A stretch of DNA of 64,000 nucleotides from G963665005 sp963665005 (GTDB lineage Bacteria > Bacillota > Clostridia > Christensenellales > SZUA-584). Position numbers and translations under genes: made by a program. The DNA is taken from NCBI GenBank assembly GCA_963665005.2, contig CAXXTQ010000001.1, positions 1,860,001-1,924,000 of the forward strand, written 5' to 3'. Shown one piece after another: positions 1 to 7,704 of the stretch (positions are counted from its first letter, which is position 1; each line of letters starts with the position of its first letter). Below the pieces are notes generated by a model, which saw only the letters and a list, made by a program, of their open reading frames with translations, was not told the DNA's origin and ran no database searches.

Positions 1-53
1 GTTTATTATGATTTTAGCGGATAGGTAAATCCGAGACTTGGAGAATAACTATT

Positions 54-1025
54 ATGATTGATATCGTATTCAGCGAAAGTGCTTGTGGAAGTCTTAAGGT
101 GGCACAGCACTATGGTGAAGGAAAATATCAAGACGGTTGTATTGGTGTTTTCGTTAGTCACAGTGATGTAAGCAAGCCAACCAAAGGGGAAGTTGAAGCT
201 GTCAGACGAGAAGCAAAGAAAAAGGAACGCTTGGCGTGGGAGAGTGCTACACCCTTGGGGGGGGAAACAACGGACATCTATGGATTCAATTTGGTGTTAA
301 GCGTCGGAGATATTTCGGAAAATCAGCCCGATATCAAACGTAAACAGACGTTGGAACACTTATACAGCGTTTATCCGGATGACCAGGGGCGTCAGGCAGC
401 GGAAGAAATACTTAAGAGAGCAAATGAAAATCTGAAAACAATTTGGAAACGTGTGGCAACGGGAGAAGCCCTTCGAATATGGTATAGCAATCAGCCTGAT
501 GAAATGTGTGGACTTTATTGGTTCATGAGTCAGTTGAATCAGTGGAAAGTGCAAGATGGACAGGTTTTTGTTGTCAAACTCCCGGAATGGGAAGCTGACA
601 AAAAAGAAAATATCATACGGAAAAATAGCTGGGGTGAAGTGGCTCCTGAAGAATGGCATCAGTATATTGCCTTACAAAAGCCTGTGTTGCCAGTATTTAT
701 GCAAAACTGTGCATCTTTTTGGCAAGAGCTTCAAGTAGAGAACGCACCTTTGCGAGCCATGCTGAATGGACAGTTGGTTAGTACTTCAGAAAAACTTTAT
801 GATGACTTTATCATTCGAGAAATCATAGCAGAAGGCGAAGAATTTCAGGAAGTAATGATTATCGGACGAGTTCTTGGTAAATACCAACTTGGGATTGGTG
901 ATTCATGGGTTGCATTGCGTATAGAAGAAATGATCCATGACGGAAAACTTGAGTCTGTGACTTCGAGTGACAAAGATATGCCGATCTATCATCGAATATT
1001 GAAAAAGTGTACTCTCAAGTTATGA
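54..1025 (+). CDS. DUF1835/DUF3658 domain protein
   Basis: The 323-residue protein matches the two-part layout of the DUF1835 (N-terminal) and DUF3658 (C-terminal) family. It opens with IVFSESACGSLKVAQ and ends in a helical domain with the acidic stretch IAEGEEFQEVM. The function of the family is unknown; it is cytosolic, with no signal or membrane segment. The ATG is preceded by GGAG about 10 bases upstream. It stands alone and is followed by a decayed remnant and an IS element, so it sits in an accessory zone. The family assignment is from recalled sequence character, not a search. Confidence 0.75.
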   Translation: MIDIVFSESACGSLKVAQHYGEGKYQDGCIGVFVSHSDVSKPTKGEVEAVRREAKKKERLAWESATPLGGETTDIYGFNLVLSVGDISENQPDIKRKQTLEHLYSVYPDDQGRQAAEEILKRANENLKTIWKRVATGEALRIWYSNQPDEMCGLYWFMSQLNQWKVQDGQVFVVKLPEWEADKKENIIRKNSWGEVAPEEWHQYIALQKPVLPVFMQNCASFWQELQVENAPLRAMLNGQLVSTSEKLYDDFIIREIIAEGEEFQEVMIIGRVLGKYQLGIGDSWVALRIEEMIHDGKLESVTSSDKDMPIYHRILKKCTLKL

Positions 1026-1030
1026 GCAGG

Positions 1031-1282
1031 GTTATCACCCGGTATGATGCTGACCGATTTTATCACAAAAACACCGGATGGCGAAATGTCTGAGTCATCG
1101 CGCATGAGAATTTCAAAACAATATTCAATATATTGACGGATAAACCTGAAACAGTTGCAAAGTTCTTCATACCGAGAATACTCAGCAACACAAAAAACGA
1201 CGCTCAGATCGTTTGGTTGACAAACAGGAAAGCGTCATGGCGTTTTATGACAGCGGGGTTGCGTAAAAACAGGTTTATTTAA
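1031..1282 (+). pseudogene. Remnant of an unidentified gene
   Basis: A reading frame from about 1031 to the TAA at 1280-1282 is open except for one TGA at 1091-1093. It reads as protein-like sequence with segments such as ADRFYHKNTGWRNV and ETVAKFFIPRILSN. It has no start codon and no ribosome binding site. I do not recognise the family. Its position between a gene and an IS element suggests a decayed coding segment, but chance cannot be excluded. Confidence 0.3.
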
Positions 1283-1333
1283 CCTGCCATGCTGATTTTT
1301 TATATTACAGGCTTTCTTTTTAAATTTATATCA

Positions 1334-1367
1334 ATAAAAAAGTTTCGGTATTATCCCTTGACGTACC
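1334..1367 (+). repeat. Left terminal inverted repeat of the IS1595 element
   Basis: This pairs with the reverse complement of 3058-3090. The core TTTCGGTATTAT (1343-1354) and ACGTACC (1361-1367) match exactly, with one or two single-base gaps between. The -35 box of the transposase promoter lies inside it. Confidence 0.75.
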
Positions 1368-1386
1368 CAACCTTCTGTGATATAAT
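1358..1386 (+). promoter_or_regulatory. Transposase promoter
   Basis: TTGACG at 1358-1363, a 17-bp spacer and TATAAT at 1381-1386 form a near-consensus sigma-A promoter 25 bp before the transposase start. The -35 lies within the left TIR, so transposase binding there could repress its own transcription (inference). Confidence 0.75.
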
Positions 1387-1411
1387 ATTATCATAGAAAG
1401 AGGTGCTCAAG

Positions 1412-2317
1412 ATGACATTTTTAGAACTAATAAAGAAATTTCCTACAGAAGAATCCGTAATTAAATACTATATAACCATTAGATACCCTGATGGTATACA
1501 CTGTAACCATTGCGGTAATCCTACGGTTTATCAAAAAACTGATCGCAAGAAAGTTTTCAATTGTCCTAATTGTAACAATACATTCTCCCCTTTTACTGGT
1601 ACAATCTTCGAGAAATCATCAACAGACCTTCGCAAGTGGATGTATGCTATTCACCTATTTCTCAACAGTAAGAAGGGCATTAGTGGTCTTCAACTTCAAC
1701 GTGAAATCGGAGTAACCTATAAAACTGCATGGCGTATGCTCCAACAGATTAGACTTGCAATGGGAAATGTCGAACATAAAGATTTCATAGACACCATAGT
1801 TGAAATCGATGAAACCTATATCGGCGGCAAACCACGTAAGAACAACAACCATGATGACGATGATACCCATACTAATAAACGTTGTAGGGGTACTTCCAAA
1901 ACTCCTGTAGTCGGTATCGTAGACCGCCTTAACAAACAAGTATACGCTAAGATTGCAATGCCGAATGATGAAGGTAAGAAACTCACTGCAATACAGCTTA
2001 TGGACATTCTCAACAAGGTTAGCAAGCAAGAAAACGGCAACACGGTTATTAGTGACCAATTCAGAAGTTATGACCCATTGAAGCATAACAACTTCATACA
2101 CTTGCGAGTAGACCATACAAAGGCTTTTAGTGACTACAATGGAACTCATACCAACAACATAGAGTCTTTTTGGGCAACACTTAAGCGTGGCGTATATGGA
2201 ATATATCATCATGTATCGGTAAAATATATGCAAGCGTATGTTGACGAGTTCTGTTTTAGATATAATAATCGTGGATTTGACATGTTTGATATGATTTTGA
2301 GACAAGCGACCATCTAA
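1412..2317 (+). CDS. IS1595-family transposase
   Basis: This DDE-type transposase has an N-terminal zinc ribbon at about residues 30-55 (CNHCG and CPNCN pairs) and then the IS1595 catalytic domain. Candidate acidic residues include the D of VEIDETYIGG, the D of ISDQFRSY and the E of NNIESFWATLK near the C-terminus. It would cut and paste the element by recognising the inverted repeats. The ATG at 1412 is chosen because the in-frame GTG nine bases earlier lies inside the AGAGGTG ribosome binding site. The 301-residue length fits the family. The frame is intact, so the copy may be active. Confidence 0.9.
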   Translation: MTFLELIKKFPTEESVIKYYITIRYPDGIHCNHCGNPTVYQKTDRKKVFNCPNCNNTFSPFTGTIFEKSSTDLRKWMYAIHLFLNSKKGISGLQLQREIGVTYKTAWRMLQQIRLAMGNVEHKDFIDTIVEIDETYIGGKPRKNNNHDDDDTHTNKRCRGTSKTPVVGIVDRLNKQVYAKIAMPNDEGKKLTAIQLMDILNKVSKQENGNTVISDQFRSYDPLKHNNFIHLRVDHTKAFSDYNGTHTNNIESFWATLKRGVYGIYHHVSVKYMQAYVDEFCFRYNNRGFDMFDMILRQATI

Positions 2318-2341
2318 TCTCTTCCATTTAAAATACATATC

Positions 2342-2656
2342 TGGTATAATTTATATGTCTTTTAGCTCAAGGCAGAAAGAAGGTCGATCTTATCTTAGTA
2401 AAACTTTTGAGTATGCCCTGCTCCCCTTTACATCGTTTATTAACTGGATATTCCAAAGTAGTTTGCGAATAGTAATTGACAGCTAAGGGGCTTAAAAATT
2501 TCGGAACCGTAACCGCTTAAGTGTCAGTGTTTTCCCTCGTTGAACAATAGTAGCTTAATTTTAAGTAAGCTATCAAGTAAGATAGTTCATGGAGAACAAG
2601 GGGTTTCCAATTCGCGGCAAAAGTAGTTGATGTCCAAAGCATCAGCTATTTTTGAT
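2342..2656 (+). ncRNA. Possible structured RNA inside the IS element
   Basis: The stretch between the transposase and the small ORF has no coding frame. It starts with an extended -10 (TGGTATAAT, 2342-2350) and ends in an intrinsic terminator (2624-2653). In between are consecutive pairings: TGACA (2477-2481) with TGTCA (2522-2526), CTTAA (2491-2495) with TTAAG (2517-2521), TAGCTTA (2551-2557) with TAAGCTA (2566-2572), and GTTC (2585-2588) with GAAC (2594-2597). I see no match to a riboswitch or RNA class I know. That it is a functional RNA is inference; the -35 (TTCCAT) is weak. Confidence 0.4.
2624..2653 (+). terminator. Intrinsic terminator
   Basis: TAGTTGATG (2624-2632) pairs with CATCAGCTA (2640-2648) across a 7-base loop and is followed by a T run. 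It separates the possible RNA from the promoter of the small ORF at 2743. Confidence 0.65.
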
Positions 2657-2683
2657 TTAGGACTCTCCTTCCGTTCATATTTA

Positions 2684-2712
2684 TTGTTATTTCCTAGATA
2701 TTACTGTATAAT
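2684..2712 (+). promoter_or_regulatory. Promoter of the small passenger ORF
   Basis: TTGTTA at 2684-2689, a 17-bp spacer and TATAAT at 2707-2712. It lies after the terminator at 2624-2653 and 30 bp before the ATG at 2743, so the small ORF is an independent transcription unit. Confidence 0.65.
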
Positions 2713-2742
2713 ATATACAATAATATTTTTGGAGGTTTAACC

Positions 2743-2916
2743 ATGGAAGATATTTCAGATTTGAAAATCGAGTGCGCTAAAATCACTAAAGACCTTGTAA
2801 TTGCGTTATATCAATCAGATAACGATTGTTTTAAGAAAACAGGTGTTGATATATCTATTGAAACGATTAATAAAGTGTTTAACGCAATATACGCAAACGT
2901 TTTTGACACAATATAA
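2743..2916 (+). CDS. Small passenger protein of the IS element (57 aa)
   Basis: The ORF starts with ATG seven bases after a perfect GGAGG (2731-2735) and has its own promoter. The product has an acidic N-terminus (MEDISDLKIE), then KITKDLVIALY and a segment KTGVDISIETINKVFNAIY that looks helical. It has no signal peptide and no membrane segment. I do not recognise a family. It resembles by eye the product of the convergent minus-strand ORF at 2879-3031, which overlaps its 3' end by 38 bp. A regulatory or transposition-accessory role is possible but unsupported. Confidence 0.6.
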   Translation: MEDISDLKIECAKITKDLVIALYQSDNDCFKKTGVDISIETINKVFNAIYANVFDTI

Positions 2917-3031
2917 GATTTATAATCGTATTGGCTATCTCGGTTGATGGTATGCATCCATTTTTATTTTGTTGTCTTTGATATTCATGGAGAAGGTTTA
3001 TTTCTTCTTTTATAATTTTATTACAATCCAT
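2879..3031 (-). CDS. Small convergent ORF at the right end of the IS (50 aa)
   Basis: On the minus strand an ATG at 3031 follows AAAGGAG (3041-3047) with a 9-base spacer, and the frame stays open for 50 codons. The product contains KIIKEEINLL and NGCIPSTEIANTIINLI. These line up by eye with KITKDLVIAL and TGVDISIETINKVFNAI of the convergent 57-residue ORF. No clear promoter was found, and transcription would have to start in or near the right TIR. The function is unknown. A real gene is plausible because of the ribosome binding site, but the ORF is very short. Confidence 0.4.
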   Translation of the reverse strand: MDCNKIIKEEINLLHEYQRQQNKNGCIPSTEIANTIINLILCQKRLRILR

Positions 3032-3057
3032 TTTTAAAAACTCCTTTCTTCAAAATT

Positions 3058-3090
3058 GGTACGTGGGGGTATAATACCGAAAAGTTTTAT
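3058..3090 (-). repeat. Right terminal inverted repeat of the IS1595 element
   Basis: The reverse complement contains TTTCGGTATTAT followed by ACCCCC and ACGTACC. It matches the left repeat at 1334-1367 apart from two short gaps. Confidence 0.75.
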
Positions 3091-3174
3091 ACCCTTTGTT
3101 TTGGAGTGATACGTAACAAAAGATAGTTATATGTCATATACTATAAATGAAAAATAAACAATGAGGTGTAGAAA

Positions 3175-3804
3175 ATGTATGCGTCTTACTATCATCCGCA
3201 AATGAACAGCAATTCATATATACGGGTTTTTCACGCTTCACCTGATGCTCCTCCTGTTGATATTTATGCGAACGGAAATATGATTGTACAAAACCTGGCG
3301 TATAAGGATTTAACAGGCTATTTAGCAGTATCACCAGGTGAATATAGCATAAAAGTTTACCCAGCCGGACAAAAAATGAACCCTGTAATTAATACAAATG
3401 TAACCGTATCCCCGCAATCGTCCTATACATTGGCGGCAACAGGCCTTTTGACTAATATAAGCCTTCTGCCTATCTTAGAACCATATGTGAACATGATGGC
3501 TTCAGGCAAGTCCTATGTGAGGTTTGTTCATCTTTCCCCCAATGCACCACCCGTAGACATTACGCTTCCGAATGGTACTGTTGTTTTCAATAATATTGGG
3601 TTTAAAGATGTTACAAATTACATGACTCTTGATCCAGGGAGTTATACTCTACAGGTGAGACCTACAGGTAGTCCGCAGGTAGTATTAGCGATCCCGGATA
3701 TTCGACTCAGCCCTAACATGGTGTATACCATTTTTGCTGTAGGCCTGGTAGGAAACACGCCTCCACTAGAAGCTTTAATTGCATCAGATGGATACCAAGT
3801 TTGA
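3175..3804 (+). CDS. DUF4397 domain protein, two tandem repeats
   Basis: The 209-residue protein is built of two copies of a DUF4397-type beta domain, opening with YIRVFHASPDAPPVDIYANG (about residue 18) and YVRFVHLSPNAPPVDI (about residue 118). DUF4397 proteins are usually surface or secreted adhesin-like modules. This one has no signal peptide: the N-terminus (MYASYYHPQMNSNS) is polar and Tyr-rich. That could mean export by another route or a cytosolic or spore-associated role, but nothing here decides it. The ribosome binding site is GAGGTG before the ATG. A strong terminator follows, so it is monocistronic. Confidence 0.85.
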   Translation: MYASYYHPQMNSNSYIRVFHASPDAPPVDIYANGNMIVQNLAYKDLTGYLAVSPGEYSIKVYPAGQKMNPVINTNVTVSPQSSYTLAATGLLTNISLLPILEPYVNMMASGKSYVRFVHLSPNAPPVDITLPNGTVVFNNIGFKDVTNYMTLDPGSYTLQVRPTGSPQVVLAIPDIRLSPNMVYTIFAVGLVGNTPPLEALIASDGYQV

Positions 3805-3824
3805 ACTTTAATAACTCTTTTAAG

Positions 3825-3862
3825 AAAAACCGATTACAAGTTATGCTTGAATCGGTTTTTTT
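3825..3862 (+). terminator. Intrinsic terminator after the DUF4397 gene
   Basis: An AAAAACCGATT / AATCGGTTTTT stem, extended by CAAG/CTTG near the loop, ends in a T run. Confidence 0.85.
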
Positions 3863-4014
3863 GTAGAAAGGATATATACATACCAAAATCCGGTAAGTAA
3901 TCAGCATTTAAAGTGGACATTTTTGCCTACAAAACGAAAAAATAATATTTTTAGAATAAAAAATATATTTAAAATCAATATTAAGATTAAATATGATTAT
4001 TGAGGTTTGAAAAG

Positions 4015-4662
4015 ATGAAAAAGTTACTTTACATTACAGCCAACTCTAAACCCGAAGAAATGTCTTCAAGTAAAACTGTGGGAAGGAGATTAGTGGACAG
4101 TATTTTATCAAAAATTCCGGATATCCAGCTTGAAGAGGTTAATTTGTATAAAGAGCATATTCCGCAGTTGAAATACTGTTATTTTGAAAGCAGAAATACC
4201 ATTATCAATGAGGAGGCGCGAAGCAGATTGTCTAACGAGGAACAGCAAGAGGTTAACCAGATTATCAAGCTATGCGACCAATTTAAAGCAGCCGACATTT
4301 ATGTTTTGGCAGCGCCAATGTGGAGCCTTTCTTTTCCCGCCCCTGTAAAGGAATATATCGATTGCGTTGTACAATCGGAGAAAACAATTGCCTTTAAGAA
4401 TAAGAAGCCGTACGGATTATTGGACGATAAGATAAGAACATTCATTTATGTCCAGTCTTCTGGAGGAAATATCCCCTGGATTATAAGGCCAGCCTTAAAT
4501 AAAGGGCTTAACTATATCCATGATATTATAAAATTTATAGGAATAGAAAGATTCGAAGAATTATTGGTTGATGGTACAGGTACGACAGAGGATGAGAGGC
4601 AGCAAGCCATAGAAAAAGCGACCAAGAGAATCGAGAATTTAGTAGAAAGCATTTTACTTTAG
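4015..4662 (+). CDS. FMN-dependent NADH-azoreductase-like flavoprotein
   Basis: The protein has the flavodoxin-like fold of the AzoR/NQO family. It starts MKKLLYITANSKPEEMSSSK (first beta strand and phosphate loop). It carries APMWSLSFPAPVKEYIDCVV, equivalent to the PMYNFSIPAQLKNWID motif of AzoR, and a QSSGG flavin loop. The family reduces azo bonds and quinones with NADH using bound FMN in the cytosol. The ATG at 4015 is preferred over the upstream TTG at 4000 because TGAGG lies 9 bases before it. The length of 215 residues is normal. No partner gene is adjacent. Confidence 0.85.
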   Translation: MKKLLYITANSKPEEMSSSKTVGRRLVDSILSKIPDIQLEEVNLYKEHIPQLKYCYFESRNTIINEEARSRLSNEEQQEVNQIIKLCDQFKAADIYVLAAPMWSLSFPAPVKEYIDCVVQSEKTIAFKNKKPYGLLDDKIRTFIYVQSSGGNIPWIIRPALNKGLNYIHDIIKFIGIERFEELLVDGTGTTEDERQQAIEKATKRIENLVESILL

Positions 4663-5011
4663 TTATGGCATTTTTACAAATTAAATGCTTATTACTGATT
4701 AAGTGATAGAGATTATATTATTTAGAGTAGGCAGTATGTCAAGGATTTTGTGTACATTCCACATCCAAAATCACGCCGGGCTTGAATTCTACATTGAATT
4801 TTTTCTTGTAAAACCGTGACCATTTTAATCGGCCCGTCGAACAAGCGGATCATAGTATTCGGCGATAGAAGTATCGGGCGAATACTTTCTTGAGTTTTTA
4901 TATAATAACACACCCCTCATAGTTTAAAAATATAAAAGACATTCAACAGTATTAACACTTTTTTTAGTTGCGAATAGAATATAAGTGATTAAATTTAAGG
5001 ATGTTTGAAAA
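4663..5011 (+). other. Intergenic region, no gene recognised
   Basis: This is 349 bp of AT-rich sequence with a more mixed island at about 4760-4890. A minus-strand frame of 63 codons covers the island, but it has no ribosome binding site and no recognisable motif. It may be a decayed segment. Confidence 0.4.
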
Positions 5012-5458
5012 GTGAGAGAACTTAATCCTCAAAAAGTATTTGCTCAATATAGAGACATAATGAAGCCATATGAGCCTATTAAGAGAAGAAAATATACTAT
5101 TACCCACTCAGATGTAACCGCGGAGCTATTTGTGTTTATGGCTCAAAATTATGCTGAAGACCAGATTACAAGAATGCGTGATGAGGTAAGGGTTGCATGG
5201 GAGCAAAATGAAAACGGGCTTGTTTTAATTGGCTCAGTGCTTGTGGATGTTAAAGGTATAATAGGAAATTCGTATATTAGAAATAAAATTTTTTATAACG
5301 AAATGCCTACCGCATTACAAGCCTTACGTCAAGCTGATAGATTCTTATTTGACAAAGAGCCTAATCTTGACAACACACCGGTATATATTCACTTTATCTC
5401 AATTAATCCTGTATATAACAAAACATATAATTTTGGAGTTATTGGTATATATAAGTAA
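5012..5458 (+). CDS. Stay-green (SGR) family protein
   Basis: The protein matches the Staygreen domain (PF12638), with LNPQKVF near the start, RRKYTITHSDVTAELF at about residues 25-40, a YAEDQITRMRDEVRVAWEQN segment and a C-terminal FGVIGIYK strand. Plant SGR removes Mg from chlorophyll a. Bacterial homologues occur in non-photosynthetic species, where the natural substrate is not known. The start is GTG with a weak AAGGA about 10 bases upstream. Its 148 residues match short bacterial members. It stands alone between two non-coding stretches, with no porphyrin gene nearby. Confidence 0.8.
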   Translation: MRELNPQKVFAQYRDIMKPYEPIKRRKYTITHSDVTAELFVFMAQNYAEDQITRMRDEVRVAWEQNENGLVLIGSVLVDVKGIIGNSYIRNKIFYNEMPTALQALRQADRFLFDKEPNLDNTPVYIHFISINPVYNKTYNFGVIGIYK

Positions 5459-5792
5459 ATAATTGTTTTTTGAATATATTAACTAAACAATTATATGCAT
5501 CTTACATCTACTTGTAGGTAAAATTATGGTAATCTTAAACTTTACGAAAAATATGGGTGCTGATGTAAAATTAGAGTGGATATTTTTTCAGAAGCGTTTG
5601 AATACTTGCCCTTAAACCCCAATAATGCTACGCATAATTTTCAGGAAATTATACGATAAACACTGACAAACCAACAAATTGTAGTTGATAAAAACCGGAA
5701 TCACGCTTAAAATAGAGTTCTAAAAGGTTGATGAACTCACACCAATAAATAATCCGAGAGGTTTTTATTCTATTTTTAATAAGGTAATACTT
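5459..5792 (+). other. Intergenic region, no gene recognised
   Basis: This is 334 bp without an ORF that has a start, a ribosome binding site and family likeness. It should hold the promoter for the SDR/sterol-reductase-like operon, but I see no convincing -35/-10 pair. Confidence 0.4.
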
Positions 5793-6581
5793 ATGAAAAC
5801 TATTAAATTCAAAAATAAATACGGGCAATACGCATTGGTCGCCGGAGGCTCTGACGGATTGGGCTTTGCTTTTGCAGAGGCGATTGCACGGCGAGGATTG
5901 AATTTGGTTTTAATTGCGCGCCGGAAAGATCGGATTATAGCGGCGGCGTCCCGACTTAAAGAGACATATGATATCGATGTTATTTCTATAGCAGCGGATA
6001 TGGCGGATTATGAAAATATAAAAAAATTGATTGGTGATCTTAAAGTTTCAATTGGTTTGCTTGTTTACAATGCTGCATTTGCTCCAATTGGTTTATTCGA
6101 AAATACGAGCGAAGACAAGCTGGCTCTTGCCGCAGATGTAAATGTCAAAGCACCGTTGCTGCTCACAAAATTTTTATCCGCATCTATGATACAGCGAAAA
6201 CGGGGCGGCATTGTGTTAATGTCGTCTCTTGCCGGGGGGCAGGGCAGCCCGAACCTTGCAGCTTATGCGGCAACCAAATCATTTAACGCTATTTTAGCCG
6301 AAGGCCTTTGGAAAGAACTGGGGCCGCACGGAATCGATGTTCTTGCCTGCTGTGCCGGCGCCATTCTCACTCCCGGCTATCAGCAGGCCGAGAAAACCAA
6401 ACCAGCGCCCGGGACGCTTAAAGCTAACCAAGTCGCTGAACAAACATTGGATGCCTTAGGAAAAGGTCCCATTATCATTCCCGGCGTCATAAATAAAGTC
6501 GGACGTTTTATACTTTTAAGGGTTTTAAGCAGAAAAGCCTCAATCGATATAATGTCAAAAAACACCGGAGGTTTGTCATGA
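5793..6581 (+). CDS. Short-chain dehydrogenase/reductase
   Basis: This classical SDR has 262 residues. The nucleotide-binding glycine motif is AGGSDGLG at about residues 17-24. VYNAAF stands for the NNAG motif, SSLAGG supplies the catalytic Ser region, and YAATK is the YxxxK pair. ARR after strand 2 suggests NADP(H) preference. The pattern resembles the KAR/17-beta-HSD type 12 branch (3-oxoacyl or hydroxysteroid reductases) more than FabG. Its stop overlaps the start of the sterol-reductase-like gene by 4 bp (ATGA), so the two are translationally coupled and probably act on the same lipid or steroid-like substrate (inference). Confidence 0.85.
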   Translation: MKTIKFKNKYGQYALVAGGSDGLGFAFAEAIARRGLNLVLIARRKDRIIAAASRLKETYDIDVISIAADMADYENIKKLIGDLKVSIGLLVYNAAFAPIGLFENTSEDKLALAADVNVKAPLLLTKFLSASMIQRKRGGIVLMSSLAGGQGSPNLAAYAATKSFNAILAEGLWKELGPHGIDVLACCAGAILTPGYQQAEKTKPAPGTLKANQVAEQTLDALGKGPIIIPGVINKVGRFILLRVLSRKASIDIMSKNTGGLS

Positions 6582-7654
6582 AATTGTTTTTAGGATTGAT
6601 CACCCCATTAGTTACATACGCAGTTATCACTCTACTGCACATCATCATCCCGGCGAAAAGAACAAAGGGATATGTAAAGAATGAAACAACAGGCAAAGTA
6701 ATGAATTACAGGATTAACGGAAAATTTGTTCTTTGGGCAAGTATCTTTATCTGGTTTTTTCTTGGGCATTTTAATATCGTTCCATACGTATGGCTGTATG
6801 AAACCCGATGGCTCGGTCTTATTGGCGCGGTTGTTATCGGATTAGTATATTCTTTCTTTATTGTTCTGAAATATCCATCTACCGGTAAATCTTTCTTTGC
6901 TGATTTTTGGTTTGGCAGAGTAAAAAATTCGCAGCTGAGTGACGGCCTTATTGATGCAAAGTTGTGGTTATATTTAATTGGGGCTGTTATGCTTCAATTG
7001 AATGTTCTTTCTTTTGCAGCGTATCACATAATGAATGTAGAGAATATAAACTTCGGGTTTTTGCTTGGCTGCGCAATGCTTACATGGTTTTGTTTTGAGT
7101 ATTTGATATTCGAAAAAGTCCATTTATGGACATACGATTTTATTGCTGAACGCGTAGGATTCAAATTAGGATTTGGCTGTCTTGCGTTCTACCCTTATTT
7201 TTATTCAGTCTCACTTTGGTTTACCGCTCATCTTCCCGATCCCGGTTATCCCGCATGGCTGACAATACTTTTTGGCGTACTTTTTTTGTGCGGCTGGGTG
7301 TTTACACGCGGCGCAAATATGCAGAAATATTTCTTTAAAACCGCACCTGACAGAAAATTTCTTTGGATACAACCTGAAGTGCTTAGCGACGGCAAACTCA
7401 GTCTGCTTGCAAATGGCTACTGGGGCGCAAGCCGTCACATCAACTATCTTGGAGAGATTATACAGGCGATAGCCATAGCCCTTGTCTCCGGCTACCTTGG
7501 GGTTTGGATGGTGTGGCTGTACCCTGCTTACTATATCGGTCTTATGTTTTCCCGGCAGGCCGATGACGACAAAGTTTGCAAGGCAAAATACGGAGAGCTT
7601 TGGGACAGGTACACCAAGAAAGTAAAATATAAGATTATTCCTTTTATTTATTGA
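6578..7654 (+). CDS. ERG4/ERG24 sterol-reductase-like membrane protein
   Basis: The 358-residue polytopic membrane protein has about 8-9 hydrophobic segments. Its C-terminal third carries the landmarks of the ERG4/ERG24 family (sterol C14, C7 and C24 reductases): GYWGASRHINYLGEI, then a KAKYGELWDRYTKKV block and the terminal YKIIPFIY. In eukaryotes these enzymes use NADPH to reduce sterol double bonds. Bacterial members also fall under the DUF1295 label. It is coupled to an SDR by a 4-bp overlap. No sterol synthesis gene is present in the window, so an environmental steroid, a bile-acid-like compound or an isoprenoid is an open possibility. Confidence 0.8.
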   Translation: MKLFLGLITPLVTYAVITLLHIIIPAKRTKGYVKNETTGKVMNYRINGKFVLWASIFIWFFLGHFNIVPYVWLYETRWLGLIGAVVIGLVYSFFIVLKYPSTGKSFFADFWFGRVKNSQLSDGLIDAKLWLYLIGAVMLQLNVLSFAAYHIMNVENINFGFLLGCAMLTWFCFEYLIFEKVHLWTYDFIAERVGFKLGFGCLAFYPYFYSVSLWFTAHLPDPGYPAWLTILFGVLFLCGWVFTRGANMQKYFFKTAPDRKFLWIQPEVLSDGKLSLLANGYWGASRHINYLGEIIQAIAIALVSGYLGVWMVWLYPAYYIGLMFSRQADDDKVCKAKYGELWDRYTKKVKYKIIPFIY

Positions 7655-7704
7655 ATATGGGGCGCTTTCCAATTGCACATTTTGTTTTTGCTAGCGCAGG
7701 CGTA

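Larger units (their letters stand above)
1334..3090 (+). mobile_element. IS1595-family insertion element with passenger region
   Basis: The element is bounded by imperfect terminal inverted repeats at 1334-1367 and 3058-3090. They share the core TTTCGGTATTAT, then CCC, then ACGTACC in the same order. It contains an IS1595/ISXO2-type transposase followed by about 740 bp with no transposase function: a possible structured transcript, a small plus-strand ORF with its own promoter, and a convergent small minus-strand ORF. Passenger genes are known in some IS1595 subgroups. I could not find the 8-bp target duplication typical of the family, so the exact outer bases are uncertain by a few nucleotides. 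Confidence 0.75.

Noticed and set aside
1655..2338. 227-codon ORF antisense to the IS1595 transposase
   Set aside because: It fully overlaps a clear transposase domain, lacks a ribosome binding site and shows no family character.
2460..2660. Known riboswitch or group II intron in the IS element
   Set aside because: I compared it from memory with ydaO, SAM, purine and T-box hallmarks and intron domain V and saw no match.
4722..4913. 63-codon minus-strand ORF
   Set aside because: No ribosome binding site, no recognisable motif; listed only as an intergenic island.
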